Assembly (NCBI GenBank): GCA_022036555.1 | Contig: CM039120.1 | Coordinates: 10,764,179-10,828,178 of the forward strand | Reading direction: 5' to 3' | DNA from: Microstegium vimineum | Lineage: Eukaryota > Streptophyta > Magnoliopsida > Poales > Poaceae | DNA length: 64,000 bases | Made by a program: the position numbers and the translations under genes | Part shown: one piece after another, positions 10,161 through 22,089 of the stretch | How the letters are laid out: each line of letters begins with the position of its first letter | Position numbering within the stretch: the first letter of the stretch is position 1 | The notes under the pieces: generated by a model | Database searches by the model: none | The model's input: the letters and a program-made list of their open reading frames with translations, nothing else | What the model was told of the DNA's origin: nothing

Positions 10161-12967
10161 CGGGTCTAGTTGTTACTCGTATTAGTACTGTATGACATTT
10201 CAAGTTATGCGGCAATTTGATGTCATTTGGTTTGTCCGGTCAAAGCTGCTACTGTGGACTGCTAGTGTGGGCTTGTCCGTAAATAATCCTGGACCAGAGG
10301 CCTGCTGAATCGTCGCGGAGCCAAGCAGCAAGCAGCCATCACCCAGTCAGTGGTTCATGTTGTTCTGAAAGTTGTTGATGAAAGAGGGTGCACGTGAGCA
10401 GGCGACGTGACTTTACCTGCCAATCAGAGAGCAGCCGGCCCAGGCGTGACGGCACATGCATGCGGGGTGGGGCCCGTGGCGTGCGTGCGTGCAGGCAGCG
10501 GTCCACTCCAGCTCCAGCGGCCTCCGTCTGAAAACTCTGGATCGAAATGGAATCCAGTCCATCGGCATCGGGGGCCGGCGATCGATCGATCGGCCACGAA
10601 GGCGTGCGTCAGCGTCAGCCAGACCAGCCACCCGCGCACATGACACCCGTGGCCACGCCCGGACTGCCGGAGAGGTGGCCGGACGAATCTGATCGCGTCG
10701 CGTCAACCCGTACATCAGCATGTTGTTCTGGGTCTTCATTTTTGTAGGACCTCCAAATTTATACATACACTAAGTAGTAACTAGCAATTAAATTTAGTAT
10801 ACATCAGTACAAAGCCAGCGGACTTGTTGGCCCATCAACTCATGGAAGACCCTCGGACTCTTCATAGTCCATACGTGTTACGTAGACGTACAAATAGGCC
10901 TCACCCTCATGACAGTTTCATTTTCTTTGCCCAAGCTAGCCCCAATCGAGATCATCATCACGCCGCGCCTAGACCTAGACACAGCAGTTCGGCACGACAT
11001 ATTATTTGAATACTTTGTTTGGAGGAGAATGGTGCTTTCCAGTAAAACATAAGGTTAGCTTGTTGCTTAAGTATTTTTTTAGTGTTTTGACATTAAAATT
11101 TGATATGTTCTAGGTATCGTAAGAACAATATATATTTGAAACTTTATAATAAAGTAAAATTATGATTTTGTTATATTATTTTCTTATAAATTTTAGTGCC
11201 ACATCTTGGCATTCCGTTCAGGGTCTTCCAAATCGTAGACACCGCCCTGGTCGCGTCCACATGATCACGCGCGCGATCTCGATGCGGATCCGTCCGGGAC
11301 CGCTGGCAGCTGACGATGCAGGCTGCCCGGGCGGGCGCGGCTGGCTGTGCGCCCGTGATCCTCTACTCCCTACGGTAGCATTGCAAGCAGGAGCTGCAGC
11401 ATGGTAATGGGCTAATGGCAATGGCAAGGCATGAATGATTGTGGGACAGTGAGAGTACTGGAGGCCATGCCCATCCGGCGTGCCACTGCTCGTCTGTCTT
11501 AGATTCTCCCTACTAGTTCCTGGTGTGCCTAGTTTTTTTTTTTTTTGACATCCTGACCTTGGTGTGCCTACTTTACGGTAAGCTTTTGAAGATTCGGCGT
11601 ATCTTTGGTGTGTGTCCTTGCTGAAAGTCAGGGGGTGAGCCATGGTCACCGCTACCGGACGATACTCGAAACAAACTCTGCTGATCCCGAGGCTCTCTGC
11701 TTTTCCTTTGCAAAATTGCATGCAGCTGCAGATGACCGTACGGCGATGCGAGAGCGGCCGGCCGTCCTCGAGCCTGCCGCCGCCGAGTCGCTTTTTGTTC
11801 CCGGCCTCGGCTCCAATTATTATTCGCCCATCTGTGCTGTGTTGTGTAGCTGCGCTGCGCGCTCTTCCTTGTTGCAGTTGCATTGCAGCTCTTGTCTCTT
11901 CCTCTTGCCCCTTTTTTTTCTCGGCGGTCGGCGCCACTTGTAAATTGACAATTGCCATGAACATTTGTAATTTCACCCGCTAATTACATTTCTTATTCTC
12001 ATGCCCCTCTTGGTTCTTGGTGAGCACCACCGGTCCTCCATGACACAAGGCTCCTATATGGGTGTCACCAACAGTACCACTTTAGCTAGATCATAGGAAT
12101 TCATGTCAATATTTTTTCTACGGGGAAGAAAGAGGATATGAAAACGAGTTAATCTATGGGCCTATTCATAAAGAATGAGAGAGAGACGATGTAGAATAAA
12201 AAAATATTTATATAAGAGTTCATATAATGAGATGGCAATGATGTGACATATATGAGCTAGTTGCTATCTCATACCGTGAGGATGTCTTATGTAGAGTAAG
12301 CGCCCATCGTGTTATCAGTTTGCGTACACCAATTACTACTATATAGGTCGGGTTACGTCCTATGATCCATGAACAAATCTATATAGGATATGACAAGGGA
12401 TCACTGTACATTTACAAATGTTATTCTTGTGATGCTGAATAAGATTGAATCGGGGCTACTCTCTTTTTATTCCTCTAATCTCTCTATTTCTCTTATTTTC
12501 TCCTCTTTTCTTGTCTCTTAACATCTCTATATTTTTATTGATACACTGGCTGTAGGGGGGCTGGAGCCCCACCAGCCCCCCTTGAATCTGCCCCTGCTTA
12601 TACTCCATATGCATAAGTGTGCCCATATTTGTTTTAGAAAATAAACTTTGTTGTTTATTCTCCTCTAAGTGCTTATGGGAATACTGGGTGAGTTGTAAAA
12701 GTACGTGTATGTGTATTATGTAAAAGACAATTGTTGCTCAAGGAAAGCATAAACATCTTGTTTGTCAACACTACTTCAACAACACTTTTCAGCGAATGAA
12801 TAATTTTTTTCTCTTATAACGAATTAGCATAAGACAAATTTCATCATAACGAGCAGGCCTGAGTACTAGGACTTATGTAAAATGAACCCTTTGATGAACC
12901 CGTGAATAAAAACAAACCAATAAATAGACTATTGGTTTGACGCTAGTGACATGTCCATGTCAATATG
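10161..12967. other. Unassigned region left of the Copia insertion
   Basis: Alternating GC-rich (10400-10700, 11220-11950) and AT-rich stretches. The longest open frame (minus strand, 11218-11976) overlaps others on the opposite strand and has low-complexity composition, so I do not call it. At 12543-12598 the strings GGGGGGCTGGAGCCCC and TTGAATCTGCCCCTG resemble, on the minus strand, the end of the hAT-like MITE at 52380. A truncated relative is likely. No other element is identified. Confidence 0.4.
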
Positions 12968-14551
12968 TGAAAGCAACTAGGCCCTTAGAGTTTCGGTGAT
13001 TAACGACAATGCAAGATTATTATGGCTAACGTGTGTTTTGCAGAGGCAAATAAGAAAGTTAGGTCATCGTAATGGATGGTTGATTGGACTATCATGATAT
13101 ATGTGCCCCGTATCGGAATCGTTTCAGTTTTTGAAGGATTGGCGAAAAGGTTGAAGATTAGACCAGGTCTAAGTGTCATTGGAGTTGAGAGACACTTAGA
13201 GTAGTTTAACACCTTTATTTTTTCTTTGGCCGTACTATTAAGAGGGGTTCTATCTAGTAGCTTGACCTAGGAGAGGCTTAGTGATTAGGTGTGGTGCACA
13301 CTTGTCAAACTAGCACTAGGAAGCTTTAGAAAAAGTCCTTGAACCAAGAAGAGCAACTTCCATGTTGGAAGGAAGGTGATATGGCTCTGTTAAGAGCTCC
13401 AGACGCAGGTGTTACCCCGGATCCGGACCATCGGCTGTGCGTCCGGACCCTAGGGTTCACTCAGCGTATACCTGTGCGTCCGGACGCAATGAATAGTGTT
13501 GGGTCCGGACTGCAGGTTGCGTTCGGACCCTACACAGAGAGCTCCAGAGCGGGAAAAGAGAACCGGACGCTGTCCGGAGTGTTGCGTCCGGACTGCCTTG
13601 TGCGTCCGGACCGCAAACAGAGAGCTCCAGAGAGCTAAAATCCATCCGGACGTTGTCCGGTGGTGTGTGTCGGGACTGCTTTTTGCGTCTAGACTCACTG
13701 TGTTGCAGTGCTGAGAACAGAGAGTCAAGGGGGTCCGGACGCATGCTTGATGGTCCGAACCCCAGCTTAAAAGAGCGTCCAGAGTGACGCAGAAAGGCAC
13801 AAGTAGTGCCTAACGGCTAGGGGTTTGCTTGGGGGGTATTTATACTTCCCCATCAGCCCCAAGGTATCTCTCTTGCCCATTCCAACTGCTGAGATTCACT
13901 TGTGAGAGAGCAAGTTGTGCAAGAGCCCTAGTGAGAGTGTGAATTGTAATTCCATGTGTTGATTCTCACTAGTTGCTTAGAGTTAGCAAGTGTGCATGCA
14001 TTCATTCACTAGACTAGCCTTGGTCAAGTGAGAGTTAGTGCTTGTTACTCTTGGTGATCGACATCACCTAGACGGCTTCGCGGAGGTTTGCTTGGTGATC
14101 ATCCGGTGGTGTTCCTTGTGGATGACCCAAGTTCGATTGTGATCGGTTGTGGGCGATTCACCGAGCCGGAGTGGCGAAGAATTAGCCCGTAGTGAGCACT
14201 TAGTCCTTGCGCGGACTAAGGGGGAGCGATACCGTGCGCGGTGCTCCAACGAGGACTAGGGGGGAGTGTCAACTCCTCGATACCTCGGCAAAAAGTCGAT
14301 GTGTCTATTTCCTTTGCCTCCTCCCTTACTTATTGCAATTACATTCAAGCATTACTTTCCGCATTACATTCTTGATGCTTGACTAGAATTGCATAGGGCT
14401 TTACCGCTTTCATTGCCATGCCTTGCTTGTTTAGCTAGGACACACTTGGAAAAGGACTAGTGGGTTAATTGACTCTTGTTAGGTTTTAATATAGCTTAGA
14501 AATTCAAAAGAGCCCAATTCACCCCCCCTCTTGGGCATCTTGATCCTTTCA
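12968..14551 (+). repeat. 5' LTR of the Copia element
   Basis: TGAAAGCAACTAGGCCC to ATCCTTTCA, 1584 bp. It holds an array of GTCCGGAC-type motifs at 13425-13790, then a TATTTATA box. Compared with the 3' LTR it retains an extra 25 bases at about 14340-14365, a difference bounded by the direct repeat ATTACATT. Confidence 0.93.
13837..13844 (+). promoter_or_regulatory. LTR TATA box
   Basis: TATTTATA inside GGGGGTATTTATACTTCCCC, directly downstream of the GTCCGGAC motif array; the probable U3 core promoter. The same context is present in the 3' LTR near 38857. Confidence 0.55.
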
Positions 14552-14552
14552 A

Positions 14553-14569
14553 TTGGTATCAAAGTCGTG
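14553..14569 (+). other. Primer-binding site (initiator tRNA-Met type)
   Basis: TTGGTATCAAAGTCGTG lies one base after the LTR end. It resembles the usual plant Copia site TGGTATCAGAGC, complementary to the 3' end of initiator tRNA-Met, with a mismatch. Confidence 0.75.
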
Positions 14570-14603
14570 TTGCTCTAGTTTAGGCTTAACCGCCTAGATC
14601 AAG

Positions 14604-16547
14604 ATGTCCCATTGGGATGGACCGCCGCCCATGTTTGATGGAGACGACTTTCCATATTGGAAAGTGCGTATGGAGGCTTACCTCGAAGCCTTAGATATTG
14701 GTGTGCTCAAAGCCGCCACCGATGGATTTCCGGCTTATGATGGAGAACCATTCGGTGACGAGGTCCACTATGAGAAGTGGAATGCCAAAGCCCGAAACAC
14801 CCTCTTTAGGGGCATTGGCAAAGATGGGTTCAACCGTGTGCGAACCTCAAAGAATGCACATGAGTTGTGGAAGAACATTTGTGCTCTTCATGAGGGCACA
14901 AAGAGCAAGCGGGAAGAGCGATATCACTTAGTCATGAATAAGATGAATGCTTTTACCATGCTTGCTCATGAAAATGCAAATGAAATGTACTCACGCTTGA
15001 ATGTTCTTGTAGAAGAATTGAACGCTCTTGGGCTAAAGAAAATGGATGAAGCCGATGTTGTGAGGAAGATTCTTTGTGTACTTCCAATTGGCAAGTATGC
15101 CAACATTGTGACGGTGTTGCATCAAGGTGATCTTTCCAAATATACACCAACACAAGTCTTAGGAAAGATCAATGCACATGAGATGTACATGCACATCAAC
15201 AAAGAAGAAGAAGCTTCATCATCCACCAAGAAGAAAGACTTGGCCTTCAAAGCTAGCCATGACACGGGCAAATCAAAGATGGAGTATTATAGCTCAAGTG
15301 AAGATGATGACTCCAACCTTGCTCTAATGGTGAAGAAGACCACCAAGATGCTAAAGAAACTAAACAAGAGTGGTGTCAAGTTTGATTCAAGAAAGAAGAA
15401 GTTCTTCACTAGCAATGAGAGGAAGCCATTGTCGGAGATGGATTGCTTCAATTGTGGTGATCTTGGCCATCTAGCTCACCATTGTACCAAGCCCAAGAAG
15501 GACAAGTACAAGAATGGTAAAGAGCAAAAAGATGAGTCAAGCGATGATGAGAAGAAAGATGAGAAGCCCCACAAGAAGAAAGATGGCTTCAAGAAGAAGA
15601 GGTTCCAACACCAAAAGAAGAACGATGGCAAGGCATACATAGTTGGTGATTGGTTAACCAACATCGAAGACTCAAGCGAGTCATCCGGTGATGAAAGTGA
15701 TGATGAGAGGGTGGCCGCTCTAGTCATTGGGACTTCATTGCCTCCTCCACCACCACCGTCTTCCTCCACTACATCCTCTACACACCTATGCCTTATGGCC
15801 AAGGGTGACCGGAAGGTACAATCCAAAGTAGAGGATAGTGATGATAGTGGTAGTAAAAGTGAAAAAGAATACCAAGCTCCTTCTTATGATGAACTCATAA
15901 AATTGCTCACTAAGTATACTAAAATTGTGAAGAAGGAGCAAGCTAAAAATGAAAAGCTTGAAAAAGAAAATGATGACTTGCAAGAGAAACTTGAAACAAC
16001 ATCCAATGCTAGTGATGAGCTAATTAGTGAAAACAAATTCTTATCCTCACATGCTAGGGAGCTCAAATCCTCTCTCAAAGAGCTAAAAGAGAAGCATGAT
16101 AAGCTAGAGAGGACATCACAAGAGCTTAGAGAAAGATACAACAATATTAGGGATGAGTACACCGAAGTAAAGATGAACTATGATACTCTCCTTATAGCTA
16201 ATGAATGTCTCGAGGATGCTTTGCCTATTGTTGCTAACCCCATTGTCAAGATTGACATTGGCACTTCTTGTGATGATTTAATTTTTGAGCCCATTGAGCA
16301 AGAGCCTAAGTGCAAAGGCAAGCAAGTGGTTGTGGTGGATAACTACAATGACTATATGAAGATCAAGAATGAGAATGAAAAGCTCAAGCAAGATCTTATC
16401 AAGCTCCAGTCAACCAAGTCAATTGTGATTGAGTCACAAGATGAATACTATGATGTGGCACTTGAAGTTGATATGCTTAGAGAAGAGAACAAGAGGCTAA
16501 AGAATGAGAAGAACCATCTAGCCATTGGAATGGAGAGGTTCACTTAG
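14604..16547 (+). CDS. Copia Gag polyprotein (Opie-like), 647 aa
   Basis: Structural Gag of the Copia element. Residues 1-200 form the conserved Gag domain (start MSHWDGPPPMFDGDDFPYWK; HELWKNICALHEGTKSKREE; QVLGKINAHEMYMHI). A CCHC zinc knuckle (CFNCGDLGHLAHHC) lies near residue 280, followed by a Lys/Glu/Asp-rich tract and a long predicted coiled coil (about 420-640, rich in Glu, Lys and Leu, with LKSSLKELKEKHDKLERT). The first in-frame ATG is in good position 50 bases after the primer-binding site. The frame ends at TAG (16545-16547) after GMERFT, where Opie-like Gag normally reads on towards the second knuckle. The stop is therefore either a mutation or a suppressible site; I favour mutation because a frameshift follows soon after. 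Confidence 0.85.
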   Translation: MSHWDGPPPMFDGDDFPYWKVRMEAYLEALDIGVLKAATDGFPAYDGEPFGDEVHYEKWNAKARNTLFRGIGKDGFNRVRTSKNAHELWKNICALHEGTKSKREERYHLVMNKMNAFTMLAHENANEMYSRLNVLVEELNALGLKKMDEADVVRKILCVLPIGKYANIVTVLHQGDLSKYTPTQVLGKINAHEMYMHINKEEEASSSTKKKDLAFKASHDTGKSKMEYYSSSEDDDSNLALMVKKTTKMLKKLNKSGVKFDSRKKKFFTSNERKPLSEMDCFNCGDLGHLAHHCTKPKKDKYKNGKEQKDESSDDEKKDEKPHKKKDGFKKKRFQHQKKNDGKAYIVGDWLTNIEDSSESSGDESDDERVAALVIGTSLPPPPPPSSSTTSSTHLCLMAKGDRKVQSKVEDSDDSGSKSEKEYQAPSYDELIKLLTKYTKIVKKEQAKNEKLEKENDDLQEKLETTSNASDELISENKFLSSHARELKSSLKELKEKHDKLERTSQELRERYNNIRDEYTEVKMNYDTLLIANECLEDALPIVANPIVKIDIGTSCDDLIFEPIEQEPKCKGKQVVVVDNYNDYMKIKNENEKLKQDLIKLQSTKSIVIESQDEYYDVALEVDMLREENKRLKNEKNHLAIGMERFT

Positions 16548-16972
16548 GGCCACAATCTTCAAAGTGAGCTTCTTATGAACACTATCATGAAGAATGACAA
16601 AGCTGGTCTTGGCTACAAGTCCGCTCAAGTGAAGAAGGTCAAAGCTAAAACCAAAGCTCAATATCAACAACAAGCCAAGTACTTCTATCAAGCAACGCCA
16701 AAGCCAAAATGAAGACATGCTTTGAGTGTGGGAAGCAAGGACACTTTTCTCACAATTGTGTGACTCCACCTCCACAACCCTTGCCCAAGCACACTAGGCC
16801 TTTTACATACAATGCTCACTATATCATCAACAAGGATGTCAAGGGCAAGCCACTTGTTGTGTTCTTAGGACCACCCAACAAGAATAGACCAAAGACACTT
16901 TGGGTGGCTAAGTCACTAGTAGAGAAAGCAATGGGCCCCCGTACTCAATGGGTGCCTAAACAACAAGCTTGA
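16548..16972 (+). pseudogene. Gag C-terminus with second zinc knuckle (frameshifted)
   Basis: Continues Gag after the TAG. About 50 residues stay in the original frame (GHNLQSELLMNTIMKNDKAG), then a one-base shift near 16700 moves to the frame encoding a second CCHC knuckle (CFECGKQGHFSHNC) and the conserved block FLGPPNKNRPKTLWVAKSLV, ending at WVPKQQA. Two knuckles are usual in this lineage. As it stands this part cannot be made as one chain with the upstream Gag. Confidence 0.75.
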
Positions 16973-16988
16973 TCTCTTGTGTGTGTAG

Positions 16989-17600
16989 GTGAACTACAAG
17001 ACTGGTGGAAGTCATTGGGTGATAGATAGTGGATGCACTCAACATATGACCGGTGACCCCCAGATATTCACCTCATTGGAAGAAGATGTCAACAACCAAG
17101 ACAAGATTACATTTGGGGACAACTCAAAGGAAAAGGTCAAAGGATTTGGAAAAGTGGCAATCTCAAATGACAACTCAATATCAAATGTCTTGCTAGTTGC
17201 ATCACTAAGCTTCAACTTACTCTCAGTTGGCCAATTGTGTGATCTTGGTTTCCAATGCTTGTTCACTCCTAATGAAGTCATTGTGTCAAAGATTGATGAT
17301 AGTCAAGTCATATTCAAAGGCTTTCGGCACAATAACCTCTACCTTGTGGATTTCTCATCAAATGATTCCAACCTCCAAACATGCTTATTCACTAAGTCAT
17401 CTCTTGGTTGGTTGTGGCATAAAAGGCTAGCTCATGTTGGAATGTCTACTCTCAAGAAGCTATTGAAGAAGGGAATGGTTAGAGGCATCCGGGATGTTGT
17501 GTTTGAAAAGGATAAGCTTTGTAGTGCATGTCAAGCCGGCAAGCAAGTTGCCAACACTCACCCCACAAAGCATTCATGTCAACATCAAGAGTTCTTGAGC
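16989..17600 (+). pseudogene. Copia aspartic protease and GAG-pre-integrase region
   Basis: The frame opens with WVIDSGCTQHMTGD, carrying the D-S-G active-site triad of retropepsins (Copia elements often have DSGC/DSGA), and continues with FNLLSVGQLCDLGF. The pre-integrase HHCC-type zinc region follows (LWHKRLAHVGMSTLKKLL, then LCSACQAGKQ). A frameshift near 17575 diverts the frame before the integrase core. It is also out of frame with the preceding knuckle ORF, so the pol chain is broken at both ends. Confidence 0.8.
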
Positions 17601-18043
17601 TTCTACACATGGATTTATTTGGACCTACAACATATGCTAGTTTGGGAGGCAACCTCTTTTGTCTTGTGATTGTGGATGACTATTCAAGATACACATGGGT
17701 GTTCTTTCTTCATGACAAAGGGGAAGCCACAAGCTCATTCAAGAAGTTTGCCAAGAGAGCCCAAAATGAATTTGATGTAGAGATCAAGAAAATAAGAAGT
17801 GACAATGGCACCGAGTTCATCAACACAAAGATCAAAGACTATTGTGATGAAGTTGGGATCAAGCATGAAGTGTCCGCAACATATACACCTCAACAAAATG
17901 GAGTGGTTGAGAGGAAGAACCGGACATTAATTACACTTGCAAGAACCATGCTAGATGAGTATGACACCCGGAGAAGTTTTGGGCCGAAGCTATCAACACC
18001 GCATGCTATGCTTCAAATAGACTGTTCATCCAAAGATTCTTGA
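17528..18043 (+). pseudogene. Copia integrase catalytic core (frameshifted)
   Basis: Carries the three integrase acidic positions: D in LLHMDLFGP, D in KIRSDNGTEF, and E in TPQQNGVVERKNRT. It begins in the frame that overlaps the pre-integrase zinc region (GKQ in the other frame). It shifts again near 17970 after ARTMLDEY, so the last roughly 20 codons are out of frame and the open frame ends at a TGA at 18041-18043. The correct continuation resumes in the next ORF. Confidence 0.8.
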
Positions 18044-20222
18044 AGAAGACACCATATGAGTTACTCAATGGGAAGAAACCGGATGTATCATTCTTTAGGG
18101 TGTTTGGGTGCAAGGTCTACATCTACAAGAAGCGTCAACATCTAGGGAAGTTTCAAAGAAGATGTGATATTGGTTTCCTAGTTGGTTATTCCTTGAAATC
18201 CAAAGCATACCGTGTATTTAACCAAGCCACCGGCTTAGTTGAAGAAACGTATGACTTGGAATTTGATGAGACTAATGGCTCCCAAGGAGCAAATGAAAAT
18301 CTTGATGATGTAGGTGATGAACCATTGAGGAAGGCTATGAAGAACATGCCTACCGGTGCAATCAACCCCAAAGAAGAAGATAAAGTGGTGGTTGAAGTTG
18401 ATGCAAGTGCTCAACCTTCTACATCACAAGGGCCTCAAGATGATGATGACAAAGTGAGGGAAACAAATGAAGATACCTTCATCCCTCAAGCTCAAGTAGA
18501 GGCCCAAGCTCAAGATGTTGATGCACCTACACCTCCTCCTCAAGTGGTTGATAAAAGATCCACACCCATACTCCAATCCCATCCACAAGAACTCATCATT
18601 GGGAGTCCTTCAAGGGGAGTAATGACTCAGTCCCAAAAGATTGCTTCATTTATTGAACATCACTTGTTTGTCTCTTGTGTTGAGCCTACTAGTGTAGAGG
18701 AAGCGCTTGAGAATCCGGATTGGGTGAATGCTATGCATGAAGAATTGAGCAACTTCACCCGGAATCAAGTGTGGACTCTAGAAGAGAAGCCACAAGATGC
18801 AAGAGTGATAGGAACCAAGTGGGTGTTCCGTAACAAGCAAGATGATCAAGGTCAAGTGGTTAGAAACAAGGCAAGGCTAGTTGCAAAGGGGTTCTCCCAA
18901 GTTGAAGGCTTGGATTTTGGGGAGACCTTTACACCGGTTGCTAAACTTGAAGCCATCCGTATCCTCTTTTCTTATGCATCACATCATGACATAAAACTAT
19001 ATCAAATGGATGTGAAAAGTGCATTCTTAAATGGCTTCATAAATAAACTAGTCTATGTCAATCAACCTCCCAGTTTTGAGGACCCTAGATATCCTAACCA
19101 TGTTTATAGGTTGTCCAAGGCGCTATATGGGCTAAAGCAAGCCCCTAGAGCTTGGTATGAGCGTCTTCGGGACTTCCTCTTCAATAAGGGATTAACTATT
19201 GGAAAGGTTGACACAACACTATTCACCAAGAAGCAAGATGGAGATATCTTCATTTGTCAAGTGTATGTTGATGATATTATCTTTGGCTCGACGAATGAAG
19301 ATCATTGCAAGGAATTTGGTGCATTGATGTCAAAGGAGTTTGAGATGTCCATGATTGGAGAGCTTACTTTCTTCCTTAGGTTTCAAGTGAAGCAATTGAG
19401 AGAAGGCACATTTGTATCTCAAGAGAAGTATACCAAGGATGTGCTAAAGAAGTTCACGATGGAAGATCATAAGCCAATCAAGACCCCAATGCCTACAAAT
19501 GGACACCTCGACCTTGATGAGGACGGTAAACCTATTGATCAAACTCTCTACCGTTCTATGATTGGTAGTTTGTTATATCTTACCGCATCTAGGCCCGACA
19601 TCATGTTTAGTGTGTGCATGTGTGCTAGATTTCAAGCAAAACCTAAGGAATCCCACCTAAGTGCCGTAAAAAGAATCCTTAGATATGTAAAGCACACCCC
19701 AAGCATTGGCCTTTGGTATCCCAAAGGAGCTACTTTTCAACTAATAGGCTATTCCGATTCGGATTATGCCGGTTGCAAAGTTGATAGGAAGAGTACCTCC
19801 GGAGGTTGCCATTTGCTTGGAAGATCACTTGTATCATGGTCATCTAAGAAACAAAATAGTGTGGCTTTGTCTACCGCGGAAGCGGAATACATAGCCGCCG
19901 GAGCTAGTTGTGCACAAATCCTATACATGTCACAAACTCTTCTAGACTATGGTGTTGAGCTTAAAAGTGTACCACTTCTTTGTGATAATGAAAGTGCGGT
20001 AAAACTTGCTAACAATTCGGTTCAACACTCCGCACTAAGCACATAGATATTCGTCATCACTTTCTAAGGGATCATGTTTCAAAGAAAGATATCTCTCTAG
20101 TTGGTGTAAGAAGTGAAGATCAATTGTCGGATATCTTCACAAAACCTCTTGATGAAGTAACCTTTTGTAGGTTGAGAAGTGAACTAAATGTGCTTGATCT
20201 AAGTAACTTCACTAAAAGATGA
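18040..20222 (+). pseudogene. Copia reverse transcriptase and RNase H
   Basis: KTPYELLNGKKPDVSFFRVF is the end of the integrase region. A linker rich in Gln, Asp and Pro follows, then reverse transcriptase (WVFRNKQDDQGQVVRNKARL; QMDVKSAFLNG; catalytic YVDDIIFGS) and RNase H (DSDYAGCKVDRKSTSGG; STAEAEYIAA; CDNESAVKLANN). The frame is open from about 18040 to 20030. There one C is missing in the codon after QHS compared with the duplicate at 30822-31784, so the last roughly 60 residues (ending LNVLDLSNFTKR, TGA 20220-20222) are out of frame. Confidence 0.88.
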
Positions 20223-20581
20223 TCTTGCGTTGGTACCTTGCATTCATGTTTAAATTATGTACGTGCACATAGGCTTGTCTAACTCAGTTAAGATAACCGC
20301 CCTCAAGCGTGTGAAGAAGCTTAATCGTGGTTTAAACTTGACAAGCAACGAGATTCAAATTCAAGTATTGCATTGCATATGCATGTTTGTTGCTTGATCA
20401 TTCTTTTTCGGTTAAGTTTTGAGCACCCTCTGAGATCGTCCATTTTAGGGGGAGCATTCCACGCTCTAGTTGTAACTATACCCCTATTAATGGCCTTACG
20501 GTGTTCCTCGCCCTCATTCATTGCCTATTTTCACTAAAAAGAGCTAAGCCAAAGGCTAACTATTTGAAAAACCAATGAGGG
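20223..20581 (+). other. Copia sequence downstream of pol, up to the gypsy insertion
   Basis: Non-coding part of the Copia element containing GTTTTGAGCACCCTCTGAGA and GGGGGAGCATTCC. It ends with GAGGG (20577-20581), the left target duplication of the gypsy insertion. The same sequence is repeated at 31785-32143, and the Copia sequence resumes at 33545. Confidence 0.75.
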
Positions 20582-21984
20582 TGTTAACACTGGATTCTGG
20601 TATACTCAGAATGACAGGTGGGCCAGTGTGAGAAAAGGCTGTCGAAGAACAAGTATTCAAAGGTGTTCGGCAAAATCTATGCGGTCGGCTAATTCCTAAA
20701 GATTCGGTAATTGACAACGTAATCGGCTACTTCGAAGAAGATGGTTTTGCGTCGAAGCAACGAAAAGAGGCAAGTAAAGAGCCGATCGACAACGATAGTC
20801 GTAACAATTAAGGCAATAAAGACTCCGAAGGGAAATAAAGTTGAGATATTGTGTTCTTTTCTTTAAATATCTTGTAATCCTCTCCTTTTAGGATTCGTGT
20901 CATGACCAGGGTATAAATATAAACCCTTGGCCATTGTAAAAGGTGTTCACAACCAAATCAATACAACCGGCCCCGTGCCAACTTCGAGTCCTTTGTCGTG
21001 TCGTCGAGTTCTTCGAGAGGAATCATCGATCCGTCGACCTCCGTAAGTATTGGCAACCTTGTTATCATGTCTAGTATCATGCCGTGGATTTAGATATTGA
21101 TGCAAGTAGTCTTGTTTATTATCGATGATCGTGCGGCGGATCTTTGCTTAAAAATCAAGAGGTCTTCGCTTGTGTTTTGCTTATGAGTAGATGTCGTGCA
21201 GCGGATGTTTGCTTGTATGCTTAGCAAAAGCAAGATAGTTATCGGCTCCTGTAGATTTGGCAAAATCTATTAGGTTCATTAAGTTATCGTGTTGCATGTT
21301 TTATATAATATTTATATATTTGCAATCACTCTTTTGCCCAATCTAGATTGATACGGTTCGGCTCTTGTTAGTTTATACAGATCTATCTATGTTACAATGA
21401 GTTGCTTTCATGTTGTTTCTATAAGTAGATCTTATATCTATAAATAGCCGAATTAGTTTGAATCTAGATTGTTACGTGTTGCGGGTTCATGCATGCTATC
21501 CATGTTTAAGCTTTGATGACGCTAGGTATCGTGCGGGAGATGCAGGCTTTAGATTAGTTTAATCATGTTTGCTTACGTGTTTCCTTCATCATGGACCCCA
21601 ATTCGGCTGATTGTCGAGATTGGTTATGTTTTAACTTATAGTCAACTATGAGTCGTCCGTACGTCCTTTTTTCATGCATGCGCATTCGACAATCAGTGAT
21701 TTACGTGCTATATGTCTGTTTTAGCCGAACGTTCCATAAAACCTGTTGGCAGACAGCTTTCATAGCTGTGTGTCGTTGTAAGTGGCTTCAGGGCCGTACA
21801 TATGGAACTGTCTGGTGTTACCCGGCACGTTCCAGTTTATATCTAATGACTTTCATCCCTTGTTAGTTTCAGGTCAAACTGACTGGCACGTTCTCGGATT
21901 CAAAACACCCGAGCACCCGATTGAAGTCACGCTTTCCGGCTTGCTGTGTGTGAGACGCAGCGCGTCACATTTTGCGTCAATACA
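20582..21984 (+). repeat. Gypsy LTR, copy A (5' LTR)
   Basis: Starts TGTTAACACTGGATTC and ends GCGTCAATACA. TATAAATA at 20912-20919 is the probable TATA box. Preceded by GAGGG. Nearly identical to copy C; copy B is more diverged. Confidence 0.88.
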
Positions 21985-22089
21985 CTTTTTGGCACGCTCG
22001 GTGGGACCACTTTGGAGAGAGAGCCCTGTGAATATCTCCGGCAAGGACCGACAGCCAATCCAAGTAATCAGCCCTGAGAGTAATTTTTA

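Noticed and set aside
11218..11976. 252-codon minus-strand open frame
   Set aside because: Low-complexity translation, overlapping frames on the other strand, no motif or supporting signal.
16545..16547. Programmed stop readthrough between Gag parts
   Set aside because: A frameshift follows within about 160 bases and later pol parts are also shifted, so simple decay explains the TAG better.
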